64,000 nt of DNA from an uncultured Bacteroidales bacterium (GTDB lineage Bacteria > Bacteroidota > Bacteroidia > Bacteroidales > F082). Position 1 is the stretch's first letter; the number at the start of each line of letters is the position of its first letter. A program made the translations under genes and the position numbers. Of the stretch, positions 25,380 through 33,885 are shown piece after piece. The DNA lies in the NCBI GenBank assembly GCA_937902805.1, contig CALEMB010000103.1, positions 1 to 64,000 of the forward strand, written 5' to 3'. The notes under the pieces were generated by a model. The model did no database searches and was not told the DNA's origin. It was given only the letters and a program-made list of their open reading frames with translations.

Positions 25380-26671
25380 GATTTTTGGGTTTTGGTGATG
25401 AAACAACCGTAAAACACGATGACAAAGAAGCAGATTAATGGTAAAACAAAGCTCAAATTCACCGAGGCAATGCTTCCTATACCACTGCCATCTATGATAC
25501 GGGCTTGCAAAGGAGGTAATACCGAGCCGCCCAGGATAGCCATGATGAGCCCTGCAGCACCCAGTTTGGCATCTTCACCCGTGTCGGTCAAGGCGATGCC
25601 ATAAATGGTCGGGAACATGAGACTCATGCATGCCGAGACCGCCACTAAGCAATACATTCCTGCCCTGCCGTCAAGGAAGATGACACCTAGCAATAAAACA
25701 GCGCCAGCAGTTCCCAAATAAGTAAGCAATTTGGACGGGGAAACATATTTAAGCAGGAAAGTGCAGATAAAGCGGCTGGCGCAAAATATGGCCATGGCAA
25801 CGATGTTATAGCGTTGTGAAAGTACCTCGGCAGCTTGTTCCGTCATGCCTTCGTTCATGAAGACGCGTGTGCCGTATTGGATGATGAAAGTCCAGCACAT
25901 GATTTGCACACCAACATAGAAAAACTGCGCTATCACGCCATAACGGTAAGGTTTGTTTTGCCAAAGACGTTTCACTGTCGGACCAAACTTCTGATCCGTG
26001 GTTTCTTCTGTTTTGGCTTGTGTCTTCACCAATAACAAGATGACCACAAAAAAGACCACCAAAACAGCGCCAATGATGACGTATGGACGACTCAACACAG
26101 CAAGATCCGCGTTCTTAATGGCTTCAAATTGTTCGTCGTTGAGCAAAGCACGTTCTTCTGTACTCAACGGGTTGAGTTTCGCTTGGATGAACTTCATGGC
26201 TATAAACATACCCGCCAACGAGCCAATAGGATTAAATGCTTGGGCGAGGTTGAGACGACGCGTGGCCGTGTCTTTGTCACCCAAAGAGAGAATGTAAGGA
26301 TTGGCTGTGGTTTCAAGGAAAGAGAGGCCACAAGTGAGTACAAAATAAGCGATCAGGAAAGGATAATAGTTGCCTGTTGCCTTGGCGGGGATGAACATCA
26401 ACGCACCAAGTGCATAGAGTCCAAGTCCCATTAATAGACCAGCTTTGTAAGAGTACTTGCGCACAAACAAGGCGGCGGGTAAAGCCATGCAAAAATATCC
26501 GCCATAAAAAGCTAGCTGCACCAAAGCGCCGTCTGTGACGCTCATGCGGAAAATCTTGGAAAAGGCTTTCACCATGGGGTTGGTGATGTCGTTGGCGAAG
26601 CCCCACAGAGCAAAGCAACAAGTCACCAAGCTAAAGGCCAAAAGGTATTTCTTTTCTACTATTTTGTTCAT
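25376..26671 (-). CDS. fucP: L-fucose:proton symporter
   Basis: 431 residues, the size of E. coli FucP (438), with about 12 hydrophobic segments of an MFS transporter. Diagnostic parts: FALWGFANDITNPMVKAFSKIF near 17-38, FYGGYFCMALPAALFVRK near 55, and LSFLETTANPYILSLGD near 117-133. FALWGFANDIT and the ETTANPY region line the sugar pocket in FucP. It overlaps the kinase fusion by 4 bases upstream and the mutarotase by 4 downstream, a typical coupled operon. It should import L-fucose released from host or plant glycans across the inner membrane. No glucose/galactose specificity features seen, and the mutarotase neighbour supports fucose. Confidence 0.92.
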   Translation of the reverse strand: MNKIVEKKYLLAFSLVTCCFALWGFANDITNPMVKAFSKIFRMSVTDGALVQLAFYGGYFCMALPAALFVRKYSYKAGLLMGLGLYALGALMFIPAKATGNYYPFLIAYFVLTCGLSFLETTANPYILSLGDKDTATRRLNLAQAFNPIGSLAGMFIAMKFIQAKLNPLSTEERALLNDEQFEAIKNADLAVLSRPYVIIGAVLVVFFVVILLLVKTQAKTEETTDQKFGPTVKRLWQNKPYRYGVIAQFFYVGVQIMCWTFIIQYGTRVFMNEGMTEQAAEVLSQRYNIVAMAIFCASRFICTFLLKYVSPSKLLTYLGTAGAVLLLGVIFLDGRAGMYCLVAVSACMSLMFPTIYGIALTDTGEDAKLGAAGLIMAILGGSVLPPLQARIIDGSGIGSIASVNLSFVLPLICFFVIVFYGCFITKTQKS

Positions 26672-27837
26672 TTTCTTCTGATTTTAAGTGCAACAGCTTC
26701 TTGATGCTTTTGACAGAATGAAGTAGCCTCTTTGACCACGCAAGCCAAATAACCGCCACCACCGGCACCAGGCATTTTCCAGGCCATCACATCATCCATG
26801 GTGGAGTATTTGTCAATGTAGCTTTGCACCGACCCTTGAATCATGGCAGGGAACATGGCCGTTTGAGCGTTAAAAGAGGCTTTATAGGCTGCTGCAAACG
26901 CGGTCAAATCTTTGTTCATAATGGCAGTCCAACAATCATCGGCAGCTTGAGCTAAAGCCTTAACTTTCGGCTCGGTGATATCCTTGCCTTCCACTACCGA
27001 ACAGCCTGGACGACGCGGCTCCATAGGAATCATAACCAAACTGTTTTCAAGCCAACTTAAAATGGCTTCGTCTTGACAGGTCTCGATTTTGATTGGCCAG
27101 TAGAGTTTGTCGTAGTAATGTCTTACCAACCCTGGCATACAGATGCCGATGCTGTCTTGTGCTCCACTGATGATGCCGTCGCTGCGCTCAGGGTCGTTTT
27201 CAAAGCAAAAGACGAGTTTGGCAAGCGTCTCGGGGTCCATTTCGGGAAGTTGCATGGGCCAGATTTTCTTGATGGTATTGCGTGTTGAGGTAGAGAGGCC
27301 GCAACGTTCGCGTATTTCAAATGTCGGCTCCAACGAAATGGTAATCGCCCAACCAGGAGCAAAACACGAAACATACGGCTGGTCGATCCAAGTGCCGGCC
27401 AAGTCCAATCGTGTAGGTATCTGACAAAGGTCGCGTTTCAATGACGTTGATGAACGCGCTTCCAAGCCTTCCGAAGGTGTGCGTTGTAGCACCACGTATT
27501 CTATGCCACGCTCCTCACAAAAACGGCGTTTCTCTTGCGAGGAACCATCTTCGTTGACTACAAAAATGTCGGGTTTCAAGCGATCTACTGTGCCTATGAA
27601 ATCCATTACACCATCACCATCGTTGATAAAGGCATCTTTCACATAACGGATGGCCTTCACCATAAAAAGGCGTTCCTTTTCGGGATAGAGCGTCTTGTGG
27701 TTCTTGTAGTGCAGTATAGTCATATCTGAGCCTATGCCAACGTAGAGGTCGCCATATTGCGCCGCCTGCCTGAAAAACTCGACATGGCCACTGTGCAGCA
27801 AGTCGTAACAGCCTGAGACAAATACTTTTTTTGTCAT
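26668..27837 (-). CDS. Fusion of a cytidylyltransferase-type nucleotidyltransferase and a GHMP kinase
   Basis: 389 residues from ATG 27837. Residues 1-130 are a HxGH-superfamily nucleotidyltransferase: KKVFVSGCYDLLHSGHVEFF at the start, then KTLYPEKERLFMVKAIRYV and VNEDGSSQEKRRFCEE. Residues ~150-389 are a GHMP kinase: motif 1 PTRLDLAGTWIDQP, a GLSTSTR stretch near 215 in the place of motif 2, SGAQDSIGICMPG, and motif 3 MPGAGGGGYLACVV near 358. It is the first gene of a three-gene operon with fucP and the mutarotase. Kinase plus nucleotidyltransferase is the same logic as bacterial Fkp (fucose kinase/GDP-fucose pyrophosphorylase, ~950 residues) but built from a different and much smaller nucleotidyltransferase. 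A fucose-phosphate and nucleotide-sugar product is inferred; motif 2 is weak. Confidence 0.85.
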   Translation of the reverse strand: MTKKVFVSGCYDLLHSGHVEFFRQAAQYGDLYVGIGSDMTILHYKNHKTLYPEKERLFMVKAIRYVKDAFINDGDGVMDFIGTVDRLKPDIFVVNEDGSSQEKRRFCEERGIEYVVLQRTPSEGLEARSSTSLKRDLCQIPTRLDLAGTWIDQPYVSCFAPGWAITISLEPTFEIRERCGLSTSTRNTIKKIWPMQLPEMDPETLAKLVFCFENDPERSDGIISGAQDSIGICMPGLVRHYYDKLYWPIKIETCQDEAILSWLENSLVMIPMEPRRPGCSVVEGKDITEPKVKALAQAADDCWTAIMNKDLTAFAAAYKASFNAQTAMFPAMIQGSVQSYIDKYSTMDDVMAWKMPGAGGGGYLACVVKEATSFCQKHQEAVALKIRRK

Positions 27838-27854
27838 AGCGTCTAATTTTGCCG

Positions 27855-27862
27855 CAAAGATA
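27855..27862 (-). promoter_or_regulatory. −7 promoter box of the fucose-linked operon
   Basis: Minus strand TATCTTTG, 18 bases before the ATG of the nucleotidyltransferase-kinase fusion. It starts a three-gene unit ending at 25056. Confidence 0.6.
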
Positions 27863-27884
27863 AGGAATTGTTCACCAAAAACAA

Positions 27885-28502
27885 TCAAAGTTGCGTGACT
27901 TCCGCTAAGGCAGCCACAAAATACCAACGACCATTGCTCTCGCAGTAGCATTTGTAACGGGTGCGTTGTTTCTCCCCTTTTTGGAAAACGAGACCGTTTT
28001 TCAACATAAATCTAGCGCCATCTGACAGGCTTTCCACTGTGGTCGCAGTGGTGGTGTTTTTGTCATATTGTCGCAGCACCCGTTGCAGGTTCTGGTCAGC
28101 AGTGCTGCTGGCTTTGATATGCTGTAAGTGCTTTTGCAAGGCATCAAGAATTTCTTGTGGAAAGATGCTTACGATCATAAAAGGCTGTAACAAAGATGCA
28201 AACTGGTTTTGCCATTCCGTTCCATGGGGCTGCACCCTTCGTGATCCATATTGCTGATACACATCATAATGCGCCACCTCATGCAGATAGGTGATGAGCA
28301 TTTGGTAGGGGTTCAAGTCATAATTAAGGGTAATGGTGCAGATGCCGTTTTTCGTCCTTGGTGGACGAAAATCACCTAACTTGGAATTGCGTGGCCGCTT
28401 GAAATGCAACATGAAACGTCGCTGTGAATACACCTCGCCCACCATCGTCACCGATGTCTCAGGGAAGTAGCGTTTCAACAGTTCCAGTTCCTCAGCCTTC
28501 AT
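27885..28502 (-). CDS. SprT-like zinc metalloprotease-fold protein
   Basis: 205 residues. The core is a SprT-like domain: TITLNYDLNPYQMLITYLHEVAHYDVYQQYG at about 55-85, with the HEVAH zinc site, and a downstream HGTEWQNQF that provides the third ligand region as in SprT/Spartan families. The C-terminus (GEKQRTRYKCYCESNGRWYFVAA) has paired Cys typical of the zinc-ribbon region seen in SprT-like proteins, here with two Cys only. Substrate unknown. The start overlaps the end of a small lipoprotein gene by 11 bases, so it ends a long chain of overlapping genes from the flippase at 35400 on the same strand. Confidence 0.82.
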   Translation of the reverse strand: MKAEELELLKRYFPETSVTMVGEVYSQRRFMLHFKRPRNSKLGDFRPPRTKNGICTITLNYDLNPYQMLITYLHEVAHYDVYQQYGSRRVQPHGTEWQNQFASLLQPFMIVSIFPQEILDALQKHLQHIKASSTADQNLQRVLRQYDKNTTTATTVESLSDGARFMLKNGLVFQKGEKQRTRYKCYCESNGRWYFVAALAEVTQL

Positions 28503-28671
28503 CGTTGTGCAGCAGTTCGTATTCTAAGGTTTCCTGTGGAGTATAACTCCACTTGGTGCAGGAGTTGCAATGCCGAGGAGCACGACGGCGACCTGGTACT
28601 TCCTTGGTTTTGCAGGAAGAGGCTACGAGGGTTAAGCCTAACAGTAACAATATCAATAGTTTCTTTCTCAT
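28492..28671 (-). CDS. Small lipoprotein with a CxxC motif
   Basis: 59 residues from ATG 28671, which overlaps the stop of the EnvC-like gene by 4 bases. A signal peptide with lipobox VASSC (Cys20) is followed by a basic stretch GRRRAPRH and CNSCTKW, a CxxC pair that may bind metal or form a disulfide. The C-terminus is acidic. No family recognised. It also overlaps the following SprT-like gene by 11 bases. It is placed between an outer-membrane/cell-division factor and a metalloprotease, but its job cannot be read from sequence. The tight overlap argues that it is genuinely translated. Confidence 0.7.
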   Translation of the reverse strand: MRKKLLILLLLGLTLVASSCKTKEVPGRRRAPRHCNSCTKWSYTPQETLEYELLHNDEG

Positions 28672-29945
28672 TGCGATAACCAATTTGCCGGGTCTTGTCG
28701 GCTTTGTTCTTTGAGGAGTTCGAAATGCAGTTCGGTCTTGTTTTCGGTCTTGTTGGTATGGACCGTGCCGAGGTTTTGCTTGGTCTTCACCTTGTCGCCG
28801 CGTTTCACCATGACGTCTTCAAGGTTGGAATACACCGTGAAATATTCTCCATGGCGCAAAATCACCACGGTGTTGGCGCCTGTCAGCTTGGTGACACTGG
28901 CCACTTCACCAGCGAATACGGCACGTGCCTTGGCACCATCAATAGTGGCGATGTCGATACCGTTGTTGGTCACAATGACCTTGTCAGACACCACGGAAGT
29001 ATGTTTACCATAAGAAGATGAAACCACACCACGTTCCACAGGCCAAGGCAGCTTGCCCTTGTTGCTGACAAAGCTGGTCGATAGTGTCTTCTCATCAGGT
29101 GTCAGTGCCATACCTTTTTCTTTCGGTGCAGGTGCAGTGGTCTTGCCCTGGCTTTTGTTTTTTGCCGCCTCTTCCTTGCGCTTTCTCTCCGCCTCTTCGT
29201 TGGCCTTTCGGATTTCCTCTGCGATAATGTCGTCGATGGCTTTCTGAAGCTTTTGTGCCTGCTGTTGCTTGTTATTGATGTCTTGCTGTATGCTACCTTC
29301 TTTTTTCTTCAGGTTGGCCACTTGGCTGTTGAGTTCTTCCTTTTCTTTCGTAAGTTCTTCCTGCTGTGCTTTCTCGTCTTTCAGCATGGCGGCTTGTTCC
29401 TCGCGTGCCTGTTGGCTGGCTTTCACAGCATTGCTGATTTCCCGTTCGGTGTTGGCGATTTGGTCCATCTTTATCTTTCTGGCATCGGTGAACTCACGGA
29501 TATAACGCAGCCTGCGGAAGGCTTGGTTGAAGTCTTTTGAGGCGAACACAAAGCCCAAAAGATTGTAATTGTTACGGTTTTTGTTGGCGAAAACAATCAT
29601 CTTCGCATATTCCTTCTGTAGCTTGCTGAGGGTGGAATTCAACGTTTTGATGTTGCTTTGTCCGGCATTGATTTCTTCATCGAGGACGACAATCTGCTCA
29701 TTATAAGCCTTGATGAGTTTTTCCCTTTGCTTGATTTTCTTGTTGAGAATCGACACCTCGTTAAGGGTCATCTCCTTGTCTTTGGTGGTCTTTTTCAGCA
29801 GTTGATTGGCGGTTGAAATCTCGTTTTGTAACGAGGTGATTTCACTCTGCAACTGCTGTTTCGACTTGCCTTTCGTTTTTTGTCCAAACGATGGGTAGGC
29901 CAAAGCCAACGACAACAAAACCAATATGATAGGCAATCTCTTCAT
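28668..29945 (-). CDS. EnvC/NlpD-like murein hydrolase activator
   Basis: 425 residues with a signal peptide (cleavage near FGQ at 22). Residues ~25-270 are a long coiled coil (repeated LQSEI, LNKKIKQREKLIKAYNEQIVV, QREEQAAMLKDEKAQQEELTKEK-type sequence). Residues ~300-425 are a LytM (M23) domain. The usual zinc ligands HxxxD and the HxH pair are not intact: the first site reads NNGIDIAT, and YSNLEDVMV replaces the Tyr-x-His-Leu motif, while LHFELL is kept. This is the pattern of EnvC, which activates amidases instead of cutting peptidoglycan. Overlaps neighbours by 4 bases at both ends. Predicted periplasmic. Confidence 0.85.
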   Translation of the reverse strand: MKRLPIILVLLSLALAYPSFGQKTKGKSKQQLQSEITSLQNEISTANQLLKKTTKDKEMTLNEVSILNKKIKQREKLIKAYNEQIVVLDEEINAGQSNIKTLNSTLSKLQKEYAKMIVFANKNRNNYNLLGFVFASKDFNQAFRRLRYIREFTDARKIKMDQIANTEREISNAVKASQQAREEQAAMLKDEKAQQEELTKEKEELNSQVANLKKKEGSIQQDINNKQQQAQKLQKAIDDIIAEEIRKANEEAERKRKEEAAKNKSQGKTTAPAPKEKGMALTPDEKTLSTSFVSNKGKLPWPVERGVVSSSYGKHTSVVSDKVIVTNNGIDIATIDGAKARAVFAGEVASVTKLTGANTVVILRHGEYFTVYSNLEDVMVKRGDKVKTKQNLGTVHTNKTENKTELHFELLKEQSRQDPANWLSQ

Positions 29946-30499
29946 TTCATTTTCGGCAACAGAATACGCTCCATTTTATCGGTGATTTTCAAAGGAAAGG
30001 ACGTTTCTTCATCCAATTGTACTTTGTTGTATTTCACTTTGGCGGAATAGTTGCCAAAGGCGAAGTTCTTCAGCAGAACTATTTGGTTTTCAACGGGAGG
30101 AACGCCTTCATTATTGTCCAAAAGCAGAGTTTCAATCCAAGGCAAACCAATAGGCATTCCAAAATGTTGAGCAACATCAGCCAAAGGTTCAGCCATATAG
30201 GTCTTTTCCAATCGGTTAATGACCCAAACGGAATCAGTGCTAACTTTGACGCGTGCCACTTCCACGCCCATTGGGGCCGTCAAGCTGAGCCAAACAAGAC
30301 TGTCTTTACGCATCCTCAACTGACCAGACAAATCATCGAACGACAATCCACTGCCTTCAACTTGTATATCAAACTTGGCGGTTAGCCATTCAAATGACTG
30401 CTGTGGCGTAGGCTGTACCATTTTTTTGCGCGCGGAACAGGAAGAGGCCAGCACCGTGATGCTAACTAACAGGATTGCTATTTTTGTTTGGCGTGACAT
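29942..30499 (-). CDS. DUF4292 lipoprotein (LolB-like)
   Basis: 185 residues from ATG 30499; a TTG just before is less likely. Lipobox LASSC near residue 21 followed by SARKK. The body fits the Bacteroidota DUF4292 pattern: FEWLTAKFDIQVE, SFDDLSGQLRMRKDSLVWLSLTAPMGVEVARVKVS, DSVWVINRLEKTYMA. This is similar to lipoprotein-binding LolB/LolA proteins, so a role in lipoprotein handling at the outer membrane is plausible but not proven. It overlaps the EnvC-like gene by 4 bases and is 10 bases from the outer-membrane protein upstream. Family call is secure; the biochemical role is not. Confidence 0.82.
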   Translation of the reverse strand: MSRQTKIAILLVSITVLASSCSARKKMVQPTPQQSFEWLTAKFDIQVEGSGLSFDDLSGQLRMRKDSLVWLSLTAPMGVEVARVKVSTDSVWVINRLEKTYMAEPLADVAQHFGMPIGLPWIETLLLDNNEGVPPVENQIVLLKNFAFGNYSAKVKYNKVQLDEETSFPLKITDKMERILLPKMK

Positions 30500-30509
30500 C
30501 AAATGGAAA

Positions 30510-31691
30510 TTAAATCTTTATACCAACGGTAATCTCCATCATGGACGCGTGGGCGAATTGGTGGGCCTTGCAATCGATGGCGAGGAAAAGTCCTTCCAGT
30601 TTCGGGAAGTTGTATTTCATGCCAACTCGCTGATAACAACGTCCTTCTTGGTCATGCAAGCCTGCGTGTTTATGTAGGTAGATTCCGAAATTGCCAAACA
30701 CGGTGAAATTGCCGTAGTAGAATTGCTGCAAAAAACTGAGACCACAACTGAAGGCGTCGTAATGTCCATATTCGTCTATTGTTTCGTCGCCATAGAGAAT
30801 GCGCTCAAATTGTTCCACGCGCTGAAGATATTCACGGTCGGTGTGATACAAATCGAGGTTGACACCCGAGGAGACGTGTGGAAGGTAACGGAAATTAATG
30901 TTGCCCCCTGCGGTCAGGATGGGCCAGGGCGTACTAGTGCCAAAGACTTCCCATTCGGTTATGCTTCTGTGAAGGCCGCCACCGACATAGAATTCTCCAT
31001 AGACAAAGCGCTCCTTCGGCCACAACTCAGGCTCATATTTGCGGGGCGGAGGAGGCATATTGTAATAGCGTAGCGAGAGGCTCGCTCCAGTTCCATTCAG
31101 ACCACGGTTGGGACACGAAAGGTAGCCTGTCGAACCATGCTCAACATGTATGTCAGCACCTATTTCCCATCGCTCGGTGAACCGAAACTTCGCCTTGAGG
31201 CCAGCCCGTGCAAAAATAAGCAAGGGTGACGATACAGCGGTGTTCAACGGATTGTTGTTGGAATCATGGATGACATTGCTGAGCCCGAAGCCGATTTGCC
31301 CGTCGAAACCTATCGAGATCCTTTTGGTCCTAAAAAAGTCGCCTTCCATAAAGCCAGTCATGTTGACGACGCTTCCCAAGCGTGATTCTTCGTTATACTT
31401 CATGGTAGACAATCCCAACCAACCAAAGGAAAAGCCGACGTTGGGGTATCCATATAGTCTGGCGTATGGATGGTCGTTCTCGTTTGTTTGGTAACCGATA
31501 CGCACATCAGCGACGGGATAGCGATAACTCGCCAACATTTCATCGTAACCGTCAAAAGTATTGACAACAGTTCCCACGCCTCCTTGCACAGCAACATTCC
31601 AATGGCGTTGGGCATGAAGCAAGTTTCCTGTCATTGCCAACCCAAACAACATCATTCCTGCAACGGTTCTATATAGTCTTCTGCTTCTCAT
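30510..31691 (-). CDS. Outer-membrane beta-barrel protein, PagL/acyloxyacyl-hydrolase-like
   Basis: 393 residues from ATG 31691 with a signal peptide ending near LLHAQ (residue 28). The sequence is a string of alternating hydrophobic strands and aromatic-Gly turns with no T9SS domain, ending MMEITVGIKI as barrels do. The motif IHVEHGSTGYLS near 190 and KAHQFAHASMMEIT near the C-terminus correspond to the His/Ser region and the final strand of Bacteroidota PagL-like lipid A deacylases. I rate that assignment as moderate, because the catalytic Ser/His/Glu set cannot be confirmed by eye. It lies between a TPR protein and the DUF4292 lipoprotein in one operon. Confidence 0.55.
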   Translation of the reverse strand: MRSRRLYRTVAGMMLFGLAMTGNLLHAQRHWNVAVQGGVGTVVNTFDGYDEMLASYRYPVADVRIGYQTNENDHPYARLYGYPNVGFSFGWLGLSTMKYNEESRLGSVVNMTGFMEGDFFRTKRISIGFDGQIGFGLSNVIHDSNNNPLNTAVSSPLLIFARAGLKAKFRFTERWEIGADIHVEHGSTGYLSCPNRGLNGTGASLSLRYYNMPPPPRKYEPELWPKERFVYGEFYVGGGLHRSITEWEVFGTSTPWPILTAGGNINFRYLPHVSSGVNLDLYHTDREYLQRVEQFERILYGDETIDEYGHYDAFSCGLSFLQQFYYGNFTVFGNFGIYLHKHAGLHDQEGRCYQRVGMKYNFPKLEGLFLAIDCKAHQFAHASMMEITVGIKI

Positions 31692-31704
31692 GTTCGATAT
31701 CAAA

Positions 31705-33432
31705 TCACTTCTTCAATTTATTGATAATTGCATCATAATGCTTGGTATAAGTCTCGTCAGGCTCTTTCAGCAGTTTCAAGGCTTTTTTCATGTATTTCTC
31801 CGCTTCCCTATAGTCGCCCTTCATGTAAAGTACCCAGGCGTAGGTATCTAAATAAGTCGGGTTGTCGGGTTCCATAGTGATGGCTTTCGTCGACATCTCA
31901 AAGGCTTTGTCCAAGTCTTGGTTTTTCAAGGCGAGATAATAGGCGTAGTTGTTAAGCACCAGCACATTGTCTGGGTCGTTGCGCAGCGTGCGTTCATAAG
32001 CATCGAAGGCTTTCTCCTCGTCGCCCACTTCGTGATAAATGTCACCCAAAAAAGCGTCAAAATTGGCCATCTGAACCTTGTCTGAAGTATATCTCCTACC
32101 CTTTTCCAAATACATAATGGCATCGTCATTGTTCTTCAGAACAGCGCTGGCGACACCGGCATACCAATAGAACACCGGTTGCATGGGATAGTATTTCAGA
32201 GCTGCGATGGCGAGGTCGCGCACAGCTTCGTTTCCATTAAGCCTTGATTCGCAGATGATGAGGTTTTGCCAAGAATAAAAATCGGTGCTATCGATGCCCA
32301 ACGACTTCTGATATAATGCTTTGGCTTTCACGGCATCCTCTTTCATGATATAGTAGGAGCCAAGAATCAAATAGCCGAGTTTGTTGTCGGGATAGGTCTC
32401 AACGAAAGCCTCGCCACATAGCTTTGCCTGTTCGTTGATTTGTTTGGAGTTCTGGTTTTTCTCAATCCAATAGTCGTAGATATTGGTCTTGGTGTTGAGG
32501 TCAAGGTTTTTGTTGCGGATGGCGGCCAACAACTCCTCAAAAGCCTTTTCCTTGTCGCCGTTGTTCTCGTAAAACTCCAACAAGGAAATGTTAATATACG
32601 GGTCGTTGGGATTTAGCTCCTTGATTTTCTCGTAGGTCTTCAAGGCTTCCTTGTTCTTGCCCGTCTCGGCATACATCTGCGCCAACATGCTGTAATAGCG
32701 CGGGTTTTCTGGGTTCTCCTCTACCAGTTTTTCTAGCTCTGCAACCAGTTTTTTGTTGTTGCCTTGTCTTTTGTAAATGCCCAGCTTTTGTTCGGTGATA
32801 ATCTCGTTTTTTCCGACTTGCTGTTCCAATAAATCCATCTTTTTCAAGGCCTTGTCGTAGTCTTCGGTGATGAGATATACATCGATGAGGTCGCTAAGCA
32901 TCTCGGGGTCGTCGGGATACTTGGCGGTCAAGTTTTCATAGAGTTTGGTGAAGTCGTCGTATTGCTCTAGATTGCGGTAGAACATTCCAAGACGTATTTG
33001 GTACCATTTATTGTCTGGGTCGATTTCAGTGGCCCGTTGGATCATGTTGAAGGCATCTTCAATGCGCCCCACATTGTAGTATTGTTCGCTTAGTTCAAAC
33101 ATCGAAGCGGCATCATCGGGCAAGTAACGAAGGGCTTGCTCAAAGTTGCGAATGGCGCCTTCGGTGTCTTCACGGTACTTGCTTTGAAGACCGTCCGAAA
33201 AATAAGTGGCATTTTTGCGTTTGTCGGGCAGCTCTCGAAACATGGAGCCTGTATCTTGGGCTGCGACACCTAAGCAAATGAAAAACAAGAGCAAAAAGAG
33301 TACTATAGGCCTTTTACCGTCATGGCGGAGGCACATCCGCCATCTCCCAAGCACAAGGGAAAGCCTTTCTTGCTTAGGAGATTGCGGGTCAAGCCCGCAA
33401 TGACGGGTAAGGGTATAAAAAGATTTATTCAT
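31705..33432 (-). CDS. TPR-repeat secreted protein with a repeat-derived insertion before its signal peptide
   Basis: 575 residues from ATG 33432. The frame is longer upstream but that would overlap dUTPase. After MNKSFYTL come 30 residues (CGLDPQSPKQERLSL... to MCLRHDG) encoded by a palindromic repeat; only then does a normal signal peptide KRPIVLFLLLFF begin, cleaved near VAAQ. An ATG inside the insertion (33336) could serve as alternative start. Beyond it about 13 tetratricopeptide units fill the protein (for example AIRNFEQALRYLPDDAASMFELSEQYY, ALKTYEKIKELNPNDPYINISLLEFYE, AYERTLRNDPDNVLVLNNYAYYLALK). Predicted periplasmic or outer-membrane-associated scaffold. Member of the 27.9-35.4 kb co-directional run. 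Confidence 0.85.
   Translation of the reverse strand: MNKSFYTLTRHCGLDPQSPKQERLSLVLGRWRMCLRHDGKRPIVLFLLLFFICLGVAAQDTGSMFRELPDKRKNATYFSDGLQSKYREDTEGAIRNFEQALRYLPDDAASMFELSEQYYNVGRIEDAFNMIQRATEIDPDNKWYQIRLGMFYRNLEQYDDFTKLYENLTAKYPDDPEMLSDLIDVYLITEDYDKALKKMDLLEQQVGKNEIITEQKLGIYKRQGNNKKLVAELEKLVEENPENPRYYSMLAQMYAETGKNKEALKTYEKIKELNPNDPYINISLLEFYENNGDKEKAFEELLAAIRNKNLDLNTKTNIYDYWIEKNQNSKQINEQAKLCGEAFVETYPDNKLGYLILGSYYIMKEDAVKAKALYQKSLGIDSTDFYSWQNLIICESRLNGNEAVRDLAIAALKYYPMQPVFYWYAGVASAVLKNNDDAIMYLEKGRRYTSDKVQMANFDAFLGDIYHEVGDEEKAFDAYERTLRNDPDNVLVLNNYAYYLALKNQDLDKAFEMSTKAITMEPDNPTYLDTYAWVLYMKGDYREAEKYMKKALKLLKEPDETYTKHYDAIINKLKK
33317..33406. repeat. 90-bp dispersed palindromic repeat inside the TPR gene
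   Basis: Imperfect long inverted repeat: it begins CCGTCATGGCGG and ends CCGCAATGACGG, with two smaller palindromes inside (TGGCGGA...TCCGCCA and ATTGCGGG...CCCGCAAT). It is 90 bases, a multiple of three, and read in frame as part of the protein. Repeats of this sequence class occur widely in bacterial genomes. Confidence 0.85.
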
Positions 33433-33445
33433 GATACTAGTGTTT

Positions 33446-33883
33446 TCAGTTTTTTCCAGTATGACCAAAACCGCCTGCACCTCGTTCCGTCTCCGACAGC
33501 GTTTCCACTTGAACGGTCTCGGCTTGTTCGCACTTGGCAAAGACCATCTGCGCAATACGGTCGCCGCTGTTGATGACAAACGCCTTGTCCGACAAATTAA
33601 TGAGGATAACACAGACCTGTCCACGATAGTCGGCATCCACAGTGCCGGGCGAGTTCAAGACACTGATACCGCTCTTGATGGCCAAGCCGCTGCGGGGTCT
33701 TACCTGTCCTTCGTAGCCTTCGGGGATTTCCATGTAAAGTCCTGTGGGCACCAAGATGCGTTGCATGGGTTCAAGGGTGATGGGGCCTTCAGGCAGATAG
33801 GCACGAAGGTCCATGCCAGCGGAGTTTTTGGTCTCGTAAGCGGGCAAGGGGTTATTTGAGGTGTTTACGATTTTGAGTTGCAT
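33446..33883 (-). CDS. dut: dUTP diphosphatase
   Basis: 145 residues, full length. All five dUTPase motifs are present: [10 protein letters not shown] (1), RPRSGLAIK (2), [14 protein letters not shown] (3, with the catalytic Asp), [10 protein letters not shown] (4) and [10 protein letters not shown] (5, the C-terminal Gly-rich tail). The enzyme hydrolyses dUTP to dUMP, limiting uracil in DNA and supplying dTMP synthesis; it works as a trimer in the cytoplasm. It starts 2 bases before the flippase ends on the same strand and ends 13 bases before the TPR gene starts, so it is within the operon run. Nothing unusual. Confidence 0.97.
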   Translation of the reverse strand: MQLKIVNTSNNPLPAYETKNSAGMDLRAYLPEGPITLEPMQRILVPTGLYMEIPEGYEGQVRPRSGLAIKSGISVLNSPGTVDADYRGQVCVILINLSDKAFVINSGDRIAQMVFAKCEQAETVQVETLSETERGAGGFGHTGKN

Positions 33884-33885
33884 AA

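Noticed and set aside
26668..27837. Assignment as fkp (fucose kinase/GDP-fucose pyrophosphorylase)
   Set aside because: The protein is 389 residues instead of about 950 and its nucleotidyltransferase belongs to the HxGH group, not the Fkp pyrophosphorylase type.
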